Shown one piece after another: positions 33,312 through 45,699 of a DNA stretch of 64,000 nucleotides. Both the position numbers and the translations under genes were made by a program. Location: NCBI GenBank assembly GCA_030549205.1, contig JAUKTV010000022.1:280718-344717 (forward strand), given 5' to 3'. A model generated the notes under the pieces. That model worked only from the letters and a program-made list of their open reading frames with translations. It was not told where the DNA came from and ran no database searches. The number at the start of each line of letters is the position of its first letter. The stretch's first letter is position 1. Source of the stretch: Apiosordaria backusii (taxonomy: Eukaryota > Ascomycota > Sordariomycetes > Sordariales > Lasiosphaeriaceae).

Positions 33312-35039
33312 GTTGGCGTCGGTGTGAATAAGAAGAGGGGAATGATTTCCCGGCGGTAGCGGATGTCGAGAGTAGGAGGCCGGTAATGTCGCAGAAAGAG
33401 AAAGCTAGGGAAGGCGAGTGGTGGTGGTAGCAGTGGTGCGTGTCCCGGCCGGTCGGGGGAGGATGGGTGGTGCCGACGGGAGCTTGGCACGAGCGATGGG
33501 TTGTGTGAGCAAGAACCTCCTAAAGGACGCGCGCCACCAACCTTCCAAGTTTAACAGTCTCGGTAGGCAAAAAGGCAGTTGGTGCGATGATGATACCTGG
33601 GATCTTGTCTGCGACGAAGTGGTTGTGCAACCAAACACTCGTAGGAGAAATCGGCAGATACGTTTAAGCTTTTTCGCCTTCTCTTCAGCCCCTGATTCGC
33701 AATCTTTAGCTATGGTAGGTAAGGTACGTGAGTGTGGCACGGTGGTTGGTGGGTGCTGAAGAGCGGGGAGCTTGATTCAACTGCTCAAAAGGCCTTGCCC
33801 CATATAATAGTCCACATCAGAAAACAAACAGATGGTGAGGTGGCCGAGCGGTCTGTGGCGCCAGGTTCGGGTTCACCTGAATTCCACTTGAACCCTTCGA
33901 GCCACCGACCGGCAACTTGATCGCCAACCTGGACCGTACACTTTGCCAACTTCAGGACACCTAGTTGCCAGTGGCTCAAGTAATATAAAAGTTGGCAAGA
34001 TGAAATTGTATCTCTCTTCAAGATTGGAGATGACAGCGAAGTGGATAGATAGGGAATGCACCAGCCATTTACCGAGATTCCTACCTCGTGCCTCATAAAA
34101 ATCAGACAAGCCTCAGCCGATCTTCATCAGACCTTCATCGGGACCGTTCTGCCTCCTTCATTGACGCTTGACAACCTGGAGCGACACCAAAATGTCCCAA
34201 ATGAAGTGGCGGCTGCAGCATCGAAGCAATGCCAAGACATTCCAGAAGAAAGTGTCCACCTCGCGCTAATCGACTTTGGGCAGGGACATCATTGAAACGA
34301 CGACTTGAAAGATTCATTGAAGGTTATGACGTAAATGTTGCTATTCTCATATGCCACACGATCTGTGGCTCTTGCTGTGAACCTCCCCGTCTGACATGCA
34401 TCTCGGACCTCGTGAAAGGGCCCGTTGCAGTCTGATAAAGGTACAGGGGCTGCCCTTGAAAGGTAAGCGGGTAAACCAATATCTAAACCACCTGGCGTGC
34501 ACTCGTCTGCCCTGCTTCTCAAGCAACATACCACAAAACCTGATCGATGTGTTCCCAACCAACCCGCGATTCACTGCCCAACCCAAATAAAAATGACCAT
34601 CGCAGGAGTAAATAACACTGTATATGAGACAAGAACTTTGGAGTATACATTGAATATTTCAGTCTTCGTTCATGTCATGGTTCTGGACTTGAGTATCCAA
34701 TAGCTACCCTTGGTCAAGCACATCAAGCTACTATATATATAATTTACAATTCAATTCGCTTTCTCTACCAAACTACTACTTCTCTCTCCTGATCATTTCC
34801 TATTCTTCTTCCTCTATCTTTTTCTTCTCCACCTCTACCCCTCCATCGTTAGCTATCACCCAAACCAGATCTCTCTCCTCCTCCTCCTTCAGAAGGTCGC
34901 CCTCTACTTCTCATCCAGTGAACCCTCAACCGCCCTTCTTCTTTTTCCCTGCTCTCTCTCTCCTCAAATACTCAACTCTCCACCTCCCTAAATACTCCTC
35001 CTCCTCCTCCTCATCTTCCCCTTCCGCACAAGGAGTCTC
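33312..35039. other. Intergenic, 1.73 kb: epsin promoter and PAN2 3' side
   Basis: No protein gene supported. Contains a partial tRNA-like sequence at 33834-33913. The right part (34740-35035) is a CT-rich tract that continues into the PAN2 3' end. Confidence 0.45.
33834..33913 (+). pseudogene. tRNA-Leu-like fragment (5' half with A box)
   Basis: GGTGAGG, TG, then a perfect D-arm (GCC..GGC around GAGCGGTCTGT) containing the A-box TGGCCGAGCGGT, then G and CCAGG as a possible anticodon stem. After this the match fails. The loop would read TTCGGGT, the opposite anticodon strand (CCTGG) is absent, and no 3' acceptor strand pairs with GGTGAGG. A remnant like GGTTCACCTGAATTCC may be a broken B box. 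I read this as a damaged tRNA-Leu gene, or possibly one with an odd intron. Confidence 0.35.
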
Positions 35040-38000
35040 CTATCTCCTAGGCGAGCCATTCCCCCCCTTAGTAGGCGTAAAGGCATTCCCCATCGACCCA
35101 AACCCCGACCCCATCCCGCTCCCCATCCCAACACTCCCCATGATCCCCGATCCCACCATCCCCACACTCCCCGTCCCCAAAACCGCCGCCTTCCTAATCG
35201 GCGTCGTCGGCCCAGCAACCCCATCCGCCGCCGTCCCAACCGCCGCCGCTGCCGCCCCCCCAACAATCGGAGGCGTATCCGTCCTCTTAATCACAGACGA
35301 CGACGACTCCCCCCCCTCGTTAAACTTGGCATTAAACCCAATAGCCTTGCACCTCAAGTAAATCTGCTCAATCTCCCTCTCCCACAGCCCCGCGTCCACA
35401 TACTCCTGATACTTCCTATACAGCCTCAGCGCCGCCAGCGCATCCTCCACCGAATCATGCTGCCCCTGCTGAATCTTTTGCTTCAGCACCACCCGCGACA
35501 GCACGCTCAAACTCAGCACCCTCCTCCACGCCGACAAGTGGTAAATCACCGCCGTGTCAATCACCTGCGCCCTCGGCACGTGAATGTTCATCACCCTGAA
35601 ATCCTGCCTCAGGCCGTGGCCCAAGAACGTCACCCCCAAATTCAGCAGCGTCCAAATCTTCCTGTACGCCGTCTTCAGCGTGACCAGCGTGTGCTTCGAC
35701 GTCCTCGTGTCGAGATCACTCGGCGTGATCCCAGAGTACTGCGTCAGATAGTCATGCACCGGCTCCCGGATCGTGATCCAGTCGTCGATAAACGCCGTCC
35801 CCTCCAGCTCCCCCTGCGCTCGAATCACGCTCACCCTCCCCAGCGCCAGCCACATCGGCCGCAGCGTCTCCTTCTCCCCGTTCGAATTGATCTGTATCTC
35901 CTGATCCTTCAGCGAAACATACTCCGTATCCAGCCCGACAATCGTCCCCGGCCCGGGCTTTTCCATCTCCGGATCCAGCAGCCGGTACGTCTTGTCGTCC
36001 AAATGCGGGCTCAGATCCTTGTACAAAATCGACGTGTCCAGCCTCGTCTTCCACTCCGTGTTGCTCTTGTTGTTCGCCTGCTTGACCTGGTACATCAGCA
36101 CGCTCGGCAGCTTCCACGCCGCGTTGAACGTCAGCGCCTCGGCGCTCGACACCCTCCTCACCGAAAAATCATTAAACAGATGCCACTTGCTCTCCGCCGG
36201 CGGCGTCGGTTCAGAGTGGGCTACGTTTACCATGGCCACCAGGTGCGGCTTCTGCGGCGCAGGGTGCTCAATGTTGACCACCATCCCCATCAGCGAGTAC
36301 ACCGTGATGTCGTGCGCGCCCCTCTGCAAGTGAACTCTTAGGTCCTCCCCCTCGTAGCAGAAAAACTGCCCGCCGCTCACTATAACCCCGATTTCCTCGG
36401 GCAGCCAACCCGGCGTCGCCCAGAGCCTGCGGTTCTCCTGCTGCCCGTGCACCGTCATCGCCGTGTTGATGGTGAGAACCGCCGGAACGCTCTTGATGGT
36501 CTTGCGGAGCTGTAGACTCTGGTATCGCTTGCAATTGCCGCACCAGCCTTTTGTTCCCACCTCCTTTTCCACTCCCATCTTAAGCACCTGCGAAAACGTC
36601 GTTCGTGGAGCCCTCGCATTCCGAATGGCCGGTTTCGGCGGGGGATAAATCAAGTCAATGACCTGAACAGCCCCAGTCTTTGTTGTTTCTGTCCGGCAGT
36701 TCATGCAATTGATGTTGACCACTGCAGAAGTGGTGAGTAGTTTGGAAGTCAGCTCCTCCGGGCTTGGAGGGTCAGGCAACTTCAACAACGTCCGCTCCAG
36801 CGCCGTGGAGATAGGGGGAATGCTTTGGTACTCAGTTTTCGTCTGGTCCATAAGAAACCTAGACAGGGACTGAACCCTTGTGTGAGGTGTAGGACCTGGC
36901 TGGGCCCCGCCGGTCGTCGAAGAGACGCGGTGACTATGGTGGTCCTCTTCAAGAAGGTCCAGGGGCTGTGATTCGCTTCTACCAGTAATAGTTTTGAAAA
37001 GGTTCGTGGCATGGCACGTCAGACCCTCAGCCTTCTGCAGCATGTCGAAGACGAACCCGAGCTCGCATAGGAGACAAAGATCTTTGACGCATGATGTGGC
37101 GACGTGCTGAAGGGCCATGTTCCGAATAAGCGGGGTGTAGTTCATAACCTGCAAAAGAGAATTGGCGTATGAATTTGGGATTTGATTTTCAAGGCCGGCA
37201 TATCTTGTTTTATTGAAGAAGCCAAAGTCGAAGTCATCGACGCCAAATCTGCTGTATTTGATTTCGAGGGTTCCGTAGATAGGGGGAGGCTCCGGTTTTA
37301 AACTCTCTGCCGCATCCTGCGCCAACGTCTCCTGATCCGCATGGTTGTCTGGCACCGGGCCGTCTCTCCCTCTTTCGCTGAGGAACTTTGGTGCTTGCAG
37401 TTTATTAGAGGCCTTGGTAGCCCGGGTGTCTTCGATCTGATTGCGCTTGAGACCTGTCGTATTCCTACCGTAGTACCCCCAGTCTGCCTTGTTGAGAGTA
37501 GCGATGAAGGCCGGGTCGAATTGTGGTGGCGGAGCGCCAGCATCCGATATGATATCCGCAGGCCACGCCGAAAATAACATGGTTCCGTAGTAAAACGGCA
37601 TGCCAATCGAGCTCAGAGGACTATAAAAGTGTCAGCATAAGACCACATCCAACTCCAATATCTCCAAACTTACGTATCCACACTCCAATCCAGTTGCGGC
37701 GCCGGTTCCTCCGGCTCAGGAAAGGTGATCGGCGCACCAATATTCGTAAACTGTATCCCATCCGACGGCGACCCCCAGAGCGCAATATTCCGGTCATTGT
37801 CCGCTATCACCAAAGCCCTCCCCGACGGCGCAATCTCAAACAGGTTGATCGACGCCTGCAGATGCGCGTACCTGATATTCGTGGTATTAGGATTCATGAT
37901 ATCCACCACATGCATCTGCCCCTGCTGAGACGAAACAATAGTCGTCGTCAACATCCTCGGGTGCAGCCGCACATAGGCAGCCAAAGGCGGGAAAGGCATC

Positions 38001-39369
38001 GGCTGAATCGACGTCATATTCCGCAGGTCGTAGACATTGACATAAGGATCCGGTACTCTGCTCGAAGACCCAGGCCCTTGCTGCTTATACGAGCCGCCGC
38101 AGGTCACAATATAATCCCCGGAAGCATCCATGTCGTTGATATAACTCTGGTGCGCCTGCCACTCCTTCTCGACCTTGAACGTAGTCGGGTTCATGATATC
38201 GATCCGCCCCGTCTCCGTCGCGGCGCATATATACCTCCCTCTCTTCATGATCTTGTAATGATGTGGCGCAGGGACCTATATCTTTTGTCAGCCCCCCTCT
38301 CCCCCAGCAAACCCCCCAACCCCTCCCTGACAACTCACCTGCTTGGTAACCTCCCCCTTAACCACATCAATAACAAACATCGTCTCCTGCCACCCCGCCA
38401 CCAAAATCTCGTTCGCCCCTTTACTCGTAAAGCTCATGCACCTCAAGTCCCTCATCCCCTCATGCCGTATATTCCACAGCGCCGGCCCCCTCCTCATGGC
38501 CATATGCACCCCCTTCCTCCCCAACACAATAACCCCCTTGTCATGAAACAAAAACTGCTGCACCGGCCCATCATTCGGATCAGTCTGTATCTTGAACGCC
38601 GTATACCGTTGAAGCTCCCGGTTCGCAAAAGACGATACCCGTCCCTATCCCCAGCATACACTGTCAGCATCTGTCCCATTTCTCATCTCCCCCAAGAAAA
38701 CCTACCTTCCAATCCCCAGCCCACAACAACTCAGCCTGCGGATCAAACGCCAAAGCCGTAGCAGGCTGCAACCCCGGAACAGCATTCAACCCCCCTCCCC
38801 CTCCTCCTCCCACCCCTATTCCCCCTATCCCAGGTGGCGGCCCATACGGCTGGTGCTGCTGTTGACCAGCTGCCTGGTGGTGTAAACTGTTATGATGCGA
38901 GTGCTGGTGCGACGGATGGCCTGGATGCGCTGGGTGCGCTGCATGCGACGGGTGCGAATGTGAATGTTTGTAATCGTTCGGCAAAGGCACCGGAAAGGTG
39001 ATGCGGTTGACCTGCGGTGTCCAGTCCGAAAAGTAATTAGCCATCTGTCTATAATTTAACCTTCCAAATACCCTCCTCTCTCTCTCTTTCTATCTTCGCC
39101 CAACAAGCAAATCCCCCCTGCGCGATGCGGGTTGCGAAATGCACGGCACCAAGGAAGAAAGAGAGAGAGAGAGCGAGTCGCGATGATGGCCCATCCCCGG
39201 GCAGCAGCAGCAACAATGGCGGGGTGCAATCCACTTCTTCCCACTCCACCATCCTTCCTCTCCAGCCCATATCCCAGCCAAAAAACAACAACACCAACAA
39301 GAACAGCATGAAAACATGAAAAACAAAACATCAGAAAAACTAACTCACCTCATTCCAATCTGGGTCCAT
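35040..39369 (-). CDS. pan2: PAN2, catalytic subunit of the Pan2-Pan3 deadenylase
   Basis: Trims poly(A) tails of mRNA in the cytoplasm together with Pan3. Exons are complement(39349..39369), (38706..39011), (38339..38644), (37674..38275) and (35040..37620), giving 1271 residues. The first exon encodes only MDPDWNE, joined to VNRITFPVPLPNDY across a 337-nt intron, which fits the conserved Pan2 start. A WD40 region covers the first 420 or so residues (HQSYINDMDASGDYIVTCGG). A USP-like, catalytically inactive middle follows (NQIPNSYANSLLQVMNYTPL). Then comes the DEDD exonuclease: IVGLDTEYVSL with D974 and E976, LGHGLRQDFRVMNI, and HDSVEDALAALRLYRKY. The first WD blade holds a His/Gln/Gly-rich insert. 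An ATG at the second exon's 5' side (MANYFSDW) is treated as intronic. Confidence 0.94.
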
Positions 39370-39900
39370 AGCGGCTTGCTTGCTCACTTGCTCGCTTGCT
39401 CGCTTGCGTGCTTGTTGCTGCTTAATCGTTTCCCCCACTCCTCGAATTCACATCTTACGAGAATAAATCGGTCGAGAAAGCAGGAAAAAAGGAGAGCAGA
39501 GCAGCCAAAAAAAGAATGTAGAATTAACGCTTTGTAGTTCCAAAATGACAGAAAGGGAAAAACAAACCCAACAATGCGAAAAAGGGGCCAGGCAATGTTT
39601 ACGGAAATGTAAAACTAAAAAACTAACCAAACTCAATGGAGGGGGGGAACCAACTTCAAGCTTGGAAATTCCCCACAGTTGCATCCCCAACTGGCTGGAA
39701 GTTGTTGCTTTTCTTCAGCCTCCAGCCTTAACAAAGAAGCTCGTGCACGTCCCTACATCTTGTTCTTTCGGGAATTGATGAATATGCCGGGGTTTATCCG
39801 ATAAGATTGATTGAATAACTTCCTTAGTCCGTGCGCCATCTATGATTCTGGCTGCCAGCTCTCATTATGAAAGAAGTTTTGCGATATACTTATAGGTCCT
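39370..39900. promoter_or_regulatory. PAN2 upstream region and edge of the AT-rich block
   Basis: The PAN2 5' leader lies here; 39374-39416 is a GCTT/GCTC microsatellite. Base composition drops sharply just beyond 39,900. No gene is seen. Confidence 0.45.
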
Positions 39901-41432
39901 TAATAGATTTGCAAATCTTTCTGTAAATAGAGTAGGGGATAAAAGCAATAGATAAGCTCGAACTAACTAGACAGTAGGCCTATAGTAACTATATTAAAAT
40001 TACATCTATCCTATTAAAAATCTACGTTTTTTATATCTTGTATTTAACTATATAAAAGGTTAAGAAAACTATAAATATTTTAAATATAATAATGAAACTT
40101 AAATATTCTAAATATATAATAAAAATTAATTTATAAATAATTTTAACTATAATTAATTAATTAATTAAAACTTAATCCTTTAATTTAATTACTTACTATT
40201 AACTTAATTACCTATTACTTATAATAATTACTATCTTTATTTATTAAATATATAATAAAACAATTAATAATTTTAAATTTATTAAAAAATCATCATTATT
40301 ACCTTTAAAAGCTTCTTCTTTTTACTTAAACTACTTTAATATAACGTTATTTTTAAAATTAATAATGTAATTATATTTAAAATTACTATAACCTTTTTAT
40401 TTATATTAATATTATTAATTCAAAAAAGTATTAATATTATTAATAAGCCTTTAATTAATTAACTAACTTTAAATTAATAATAAAGATTATATCTTGTTAA
40501 AACTATCTTTAGAGTAATAATTCTTACTTTAATTTTCTATTAAATAAAACTTAAAATTATTAAATTTATTTAATAATACTTATATAATTAATTTAATAAT
40601 ATTACTAATATTTTAAATAAGTAAAAATAATAAAAGCTATAAAAGTAATAAATTAATAGATATTTTATTAAATAGCTTTTAAATAAATTTAAATATAAAC
40701 TTTTCCTTTCTTATATTAAAAAAAAAATCTCCCTTTTACTTTTTATCACAATGCTAACTAAGAATTAAGTAGAATATCTTATTATTATATAGAAAAAAGG
40801 AAAGGGAAAGGGAGCAAAGCTTTCCTAAAATTAAGTATTTAAATGTATACTATTAAGGCTTAAATACTTTACTTTACTTATAGATTAGTATAGTACTGTA
40901 ATAATATTCTCCTTTTTTAAAATACAGTTACCTTTAATTGTAATTTAAAAACCTCTTTTAAAAATAAAAAATCTAACTTTTAATACCTTTAACCTTAGGC
41001 CGTTATTATATTATAAAGGTAAGGTTATTCCAGTACTATTATTACTTTATTATTATATTATTTTATTGTTATTTTAATAATTGTAATATTATTAAAAGCC
41101 TTTTTTTATTTTATTTAAGTAAATACTTTATTTTATAGTAATTTTTTATTTAACTTATAAATTTCTTTATATATAATACTTTCTTTTTCTATTAAATTAT
41201 CGTAATACTTTTTCTTTTTCTTTAAATTATTATAATGCTTTTTTTTTCTTTACGGTTTTTATTTTTATTATTAATATCTTGCTTTTAAATCATTATTTTT
41301 TAATTACTTTCTTTTTTTCAAATCCTATTTTTATTTTAAATTATTATTATACTTTAAAGTATTTACTAATAAAATTATATAACTATAATTTACTACTTTA
41401 TTATTATTTATATATTCTATTAGCGTTTGTAA
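39900..41432. other. Extremely AT-rich, RIP-like region
   Basis: Almost only A and T, with TA steps everywhere and very few TG, CA or GC pairs. No open frame of note. 40764-40905 matches a later segment at 59570-59715. It is probably a retrotransposon remnant mutated beyond direct reading. Confidence 0.7.
40764..40905 (+). repeat. Direct repeat, left copy
   Basis: Shares a long mutated segment with 59570-59715, for example GAAAGGGAAAGGGAGCAAAG against GAAGGGAAAGGGAGCGAAG, and TATAGATTAGTATAGTACTG against TATAGATTAGTATAGTGCCG. The right copy lies downstream of a gypsy-like LTR and its primer-binding-like site, so both may be retrotransposon leader sequence (inference). Confidence 0.7.
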
Positions 41433-44026
41433 ATGTCTCTCTAAAAAGTGGAGCTTCCAAAAAAAAATTCTTTTACAATGCTATACCCGGCGTTAGTTCT
41501 CTTTACAGTTAATTTAGTATACCACTTAAACTACTTAAGGCCACCGTTATAGTTACATAGTTATTATATACTTATTACATACTTACTATATAACTAAACC
41601 TTCTACTGTCGAGTTTAATAATAAGCTTATATAATAACATTATAGCCAAACCTTCCAAATACCTCCTTTATATTAAATTACTTATAACCGCGCCGATAAC
41701 TTCCTCGCTAATCTATACTAAGGCCAGGCATTAATGCCTATATAAGGTTAAAAAGGATCCTATTCTTCTTTTTCCTCTCCTATATTACCTACTATATTAC
41801 TCTCTTACATTACTTACTACATTCTTCTCCTATATTACCTACTATATTAAAACTTAATCGATTGCAATACTAAGTATAAGTCTGTCCTATATAACTTAAC
41901 AATTAAAAGATAATACTAATATAATAGTAATATATAATCTACTATACTGAAAGCCTATAAGTATAAGATCTTAAAGTTAAATAATAGCAGCTACCTCGAA
42001 TTTACTAATATTATAATAGCTATACTAAAGAAAGACAGTAAAAAGCGAAATAAAAGCCTCTCCCTTACTTAAAAGTTAACTATATATACTTTCGATACTT
42101 TATCTTCTAAATAATATACTAAACTCTATCGATTTGGATAGGATTTAATCGATCTCGAGGTAGACTGGTAGATTAATAATGAACGGAATTAGAATAAAGC
42201 ATTCAAACAGAAGGATAAAGTAAAAGTATAGTTAGAGATATTAATCATCATTGTAAAAATAATAGTAAAGGATAAGACGGCCTAATAGGTAGCTAATTAA
42301 ATACCTATATTAAATAACCTGAAAATACTGTTATATTAATTGTAAGCATCTGTATATTACGTCTTATGTATATACCACCGAACCTTAAGTTAGCGTTTGT
42401 AAATTAAGAAGTTTAAAGTTAATAGAATTAAATTATTTTTAATTAACTATTATTTTATAAAGGTAAATAAAGAGAAATATAAAGTATATATTTAAAGTAA
42501 ATTAAACTATAATTAAGTAAATATTTATTTTACTTTTACATTTTAAAATTAAATTACTTATTTTTTAATTTTAAATCTTTATTAAAATATTTAATAATTT
42601 TAAAAACGTTTATTTAATATTAAACTTCTTTTTTTAATTTTAAAAGACTTTAAAGAACTATAATATTAACGAAAATAATAAAAAGTAGTTTATTAAATTT
42701 TATTATTTAGCTAAGGTTTATAAAGGTTTTATTAAAGTTATTTTTATAAGTTATTATATAGTACTTTTTTATCTTACTTTATTAACGTTTTTTATTTATA
42801 ATACTTTATTATTACTTTAAAGTTAATTATTAAAGTATAATATAAGTTTTACTATTTTATTAATTTTAAAAAGAATATTAAGGTATATTTTTTAATTTTG
42901 ATTTTTATTTAATTTATTATTAATTTTATTATAGGCCATTTATATTATATATTTTTAATTTTTAATTATATATTATTAGACTATATTTTTTTATTATAGT
43001 CTTTTCTTTACTTTTTAAGATCTTTTCGAAGAGTTTAATAAAGTTAAAGTTATTTTAAAGGAATACTAGTATATAACTATAATACAGTTATTTTTAAAGG
43101 ATTTTATTTATAACCTTATAATTATTATTATAAGTATAGTTTATATTAAAATTATAAATATTTTAATTATATATTATTTAAAAGATATTATTAATGATAA
43201 TTAAGAGAGTTAGGATTTTATTAATTATATCTTTTACTTTATTATAAATAACTTTCTATATATTTAAATTATTTAATTCGATAGTATTTTACTTTTATTT
43301 TTATCTTAATTTATTAATTTTTATAACTTTTTAAAGTTTAACTATATCCTCTTTTTATTTTTTTTTAAATTTTTTTTTAATAGTCGCCTTTTTTAAGCTC
43401 GGTTTTATTATCCTATAGGTCTTTAAATCCTATTCTTTTAAAATTAAATAATTAAATTTATTTAAATAACTATTCCCTTTCACTTTTTATATTTAATTAT
43501 TATATTAATATTATAATTAAATTAAGTTTTAATAGGTTTTTAATATAAAAGGTTATAATATTATTATTATATTTTATTAAGTTTATTATTAACTTTTATA
43601 TAAGTTTATAAAAAAGAGGTTATTTTATTTAACATTAAAGTTTCTTTTTAATTACTTTTAAGTTTAGAATTTTTTTAAAAAATTACTTTTTTTTAATACT
43701 ATTTTTACTTTAATTTATTAATAAAATATTATTTACTTTTTAATTAAATTCTTTATTTGTTAAGTTTTAATTTAAGATTTTTTTTTATACTTTTTAATTA
43801 AAAAGGTATAGAAGATAGAGAAAGTTTTTAAATTAAGTAGGAGTTTTATTACTATTATATATAGGTAGACTTTAATTATAATATATAAGCTATGCTATTA
43901 ATTATTAAGCTTTATTATTAGTTTTTTTAAAAATAAGTAGTAAGTATTAATTTAAATTTTACCAACGCCGGGTGTGGCATTGTAAAAGAAATTTTTTTTT
44001 GGAAGCTCCACTTTTCAGAGAGACAT
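41433..44026. mobile_element. DNA-transposon-like element with 65-66 bp terminal inverted repeats
   Basis: Left end 41433-41497 (starting ATGTCTCTCT) is the inverted copy of 43961-44026 (ending AGAGAGACAT). Both carry GGAGCTTCCA, CTTTTACAATG and CCCGGCGTT. TAA lies directly outside each end (41430-41432 and 44027-44029), as a three-base target duplication would. Length is 2594 bp. The interior is heavily AT-mutated, and I could not recognise a transposase. A TWA duplication would fit PIF/Harbinger-type elements, but this is an inference. A second copy of TTAGCGTTTGTAAAT inside (42390-42404) complicates the picture. Confidence 0.6.
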
Positions 44027-44319
44027 TAATTTAAATTTTATTTTTAATAAAGTAATAAGGGTAGTTTTATTATTTAATATTTATATAGTAGGTTTATTTT
44101 TTTTATACTTTTATTGTAAAGGTTTAATATTAGTTTATTACTTTTTAAAGATATTTAATAGTTATTTTAGTTTTAAGAAATTTATATTATTATATTATAG
44201 TTTTAACGATATCGGTTTATTTTATAAATTTAATCTTTATTCATAAATACTAGTTATAATTAATAAAAAAAGGAAATAGGTTAATAGTTTTTAAAGTATA
44301 ATTATTAATAAAAAAGGGG
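44027..44319. other. AT-rich remnant ending in a polypurine tract
   Basis: About 290 bp of mutated sequence between the TIR element and the copia-family LTR. It ends AATAAAAAAGGGG, a polypurine tract directly before the LTR start, so it may be the internal 3' end of the LTR's own element. No domain is readable. Confidence 0.4.
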
Positions 44320-44611
44320 TATTAAACTAAGTCCCTATAAGGCCTAAGTTTATAGTAAGTAACTACTATTATACTATATAGTAAAAGCTTAAATTAAAAA
44401 GCCTATCTGTTAGTTACTTAGCATTTACCTAGTACCTTACTTTACTATAAGGCTATTTAAAGGCCTACATTCTATTAACTAATAGGCTAAACTGCCTATA
44501 ATTTTATATTTAGGCTATTAAGGCTCATTACTATAGGCAATATAAGTAGCTTAACCCTAACCCTACGTTAATCTACACTTTAGATTAAAGGTGCTTAGTT
44601 TTATAGCTCTT

Positions 44612-45291
44612 TATTAAAATACAGCACTTAGTTGTGGACTTTACAGTGTATTTTAGCCTATAACCTACAGGGCTAATAATAACCAATAGCTTGGAATTAC
44701 AGCGCTTACTAATACTCTACTATAGTAATTGCAATAGTCTTCAAACTCCTAAAGCAGCTTAAAGCCTTAAATAGTTAATATACTATAACGGTAAAACGTT
44801 AATACCCTATACCCTATAAATAGCTTCTAACTAACGTACTTAACAGTTAGACTTAGCCGGCTAATATAAGTTTACAATTAATAGATTTAATAAGCATTTA
44901 AGCCTTATAACTAATAGACTTAATAGGCATTTAAGCCCTATAGTTAGTAGACTTAATAGGCATTTAAACCTTAAAATAAAGAGAGGTTTAGAAAGTAATA
45001 TAAAGTTAAAGACTTATAATAGGTTTTATCCTTTATAACTATTTACTATAATATTTTCCTAACTATTAAATCAATTTAATATACTAGTTTACTATATTTT
45101 ACAGTACTTTATAAATCTATATTATAATATCTACCTTTTATATATTATAGAACATCGCCTTTATAATCTACCTTCCTTTAATACCTAACTACTATTATAT
45201 ACTGTAAATAAAGCCTTCTTTACTTTTAATATTCTATACTATTCTTTATATAGGTCTATACTTATAGGCCTATAAAATACCTATTTTAATA
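44612..45291 (+). repeat. 5' LTR of copia copy 1
   Basis: 680 bp, the same length as the 3' LTR. It ends ACCTATTTTAATA, the mutated counterpart of ATCTATCTTAACA. Confidence 0.85.
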
Positions 45292-45699
45292 GATTATAAG
45301 CCTAGGCTTATATTATTTAAGTAAATTTCTTTATTTTATAGCCTTTATAAAAATACCTATCCTATAAGCCCTATTTATTTTAAACTACCGAAGATTTAAA
45401 AAACAATATTTTAGTACTTTTAACAATACTTTTACTTCCCTTTTAAATATTAAAGACTTAAAAAATAATATTCTAATACTTCTAACAGTACTTTTACTTC
45501 CCTTTTAAGCCTTCGACTTCCTTTACTATAGAAAATAAAGATATATACAATCCCTTTATAAGCTTTAGAGCTTTAAAGACCTTCGGCCTTCTATCGACTT
45601 CTAACCTTTTTAAAGGCCTTAACTTTACTTAATACTTTTAGCAATTATAGAATAACCTTATAATTACCTTTAATAGTAAAATTAAGGCTATTATAGTAG

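Noticed and set aside
35457..36341. 294-codon plus-strand frame opposite PAN2
   Set aside because: Antisense shadow, His/Arg/Pro-rich, no domain; PAN2 is well supported on the other strand.
41279..41512. 77-codon frame in the AT-rich block
   Set aside because: It crosses the left TIR of the transposon-like element and has only Tyr/Leu/Phe composition expected from AT-rich DNA.
44551..44566. Telomere-like CCCTAACCCTA pattern
   Set aside because: A two-unit match inside the copia-family LTR, also present in the other LTR copies (near 51530-51540), so it is part of the LTR and not a chromosome end.
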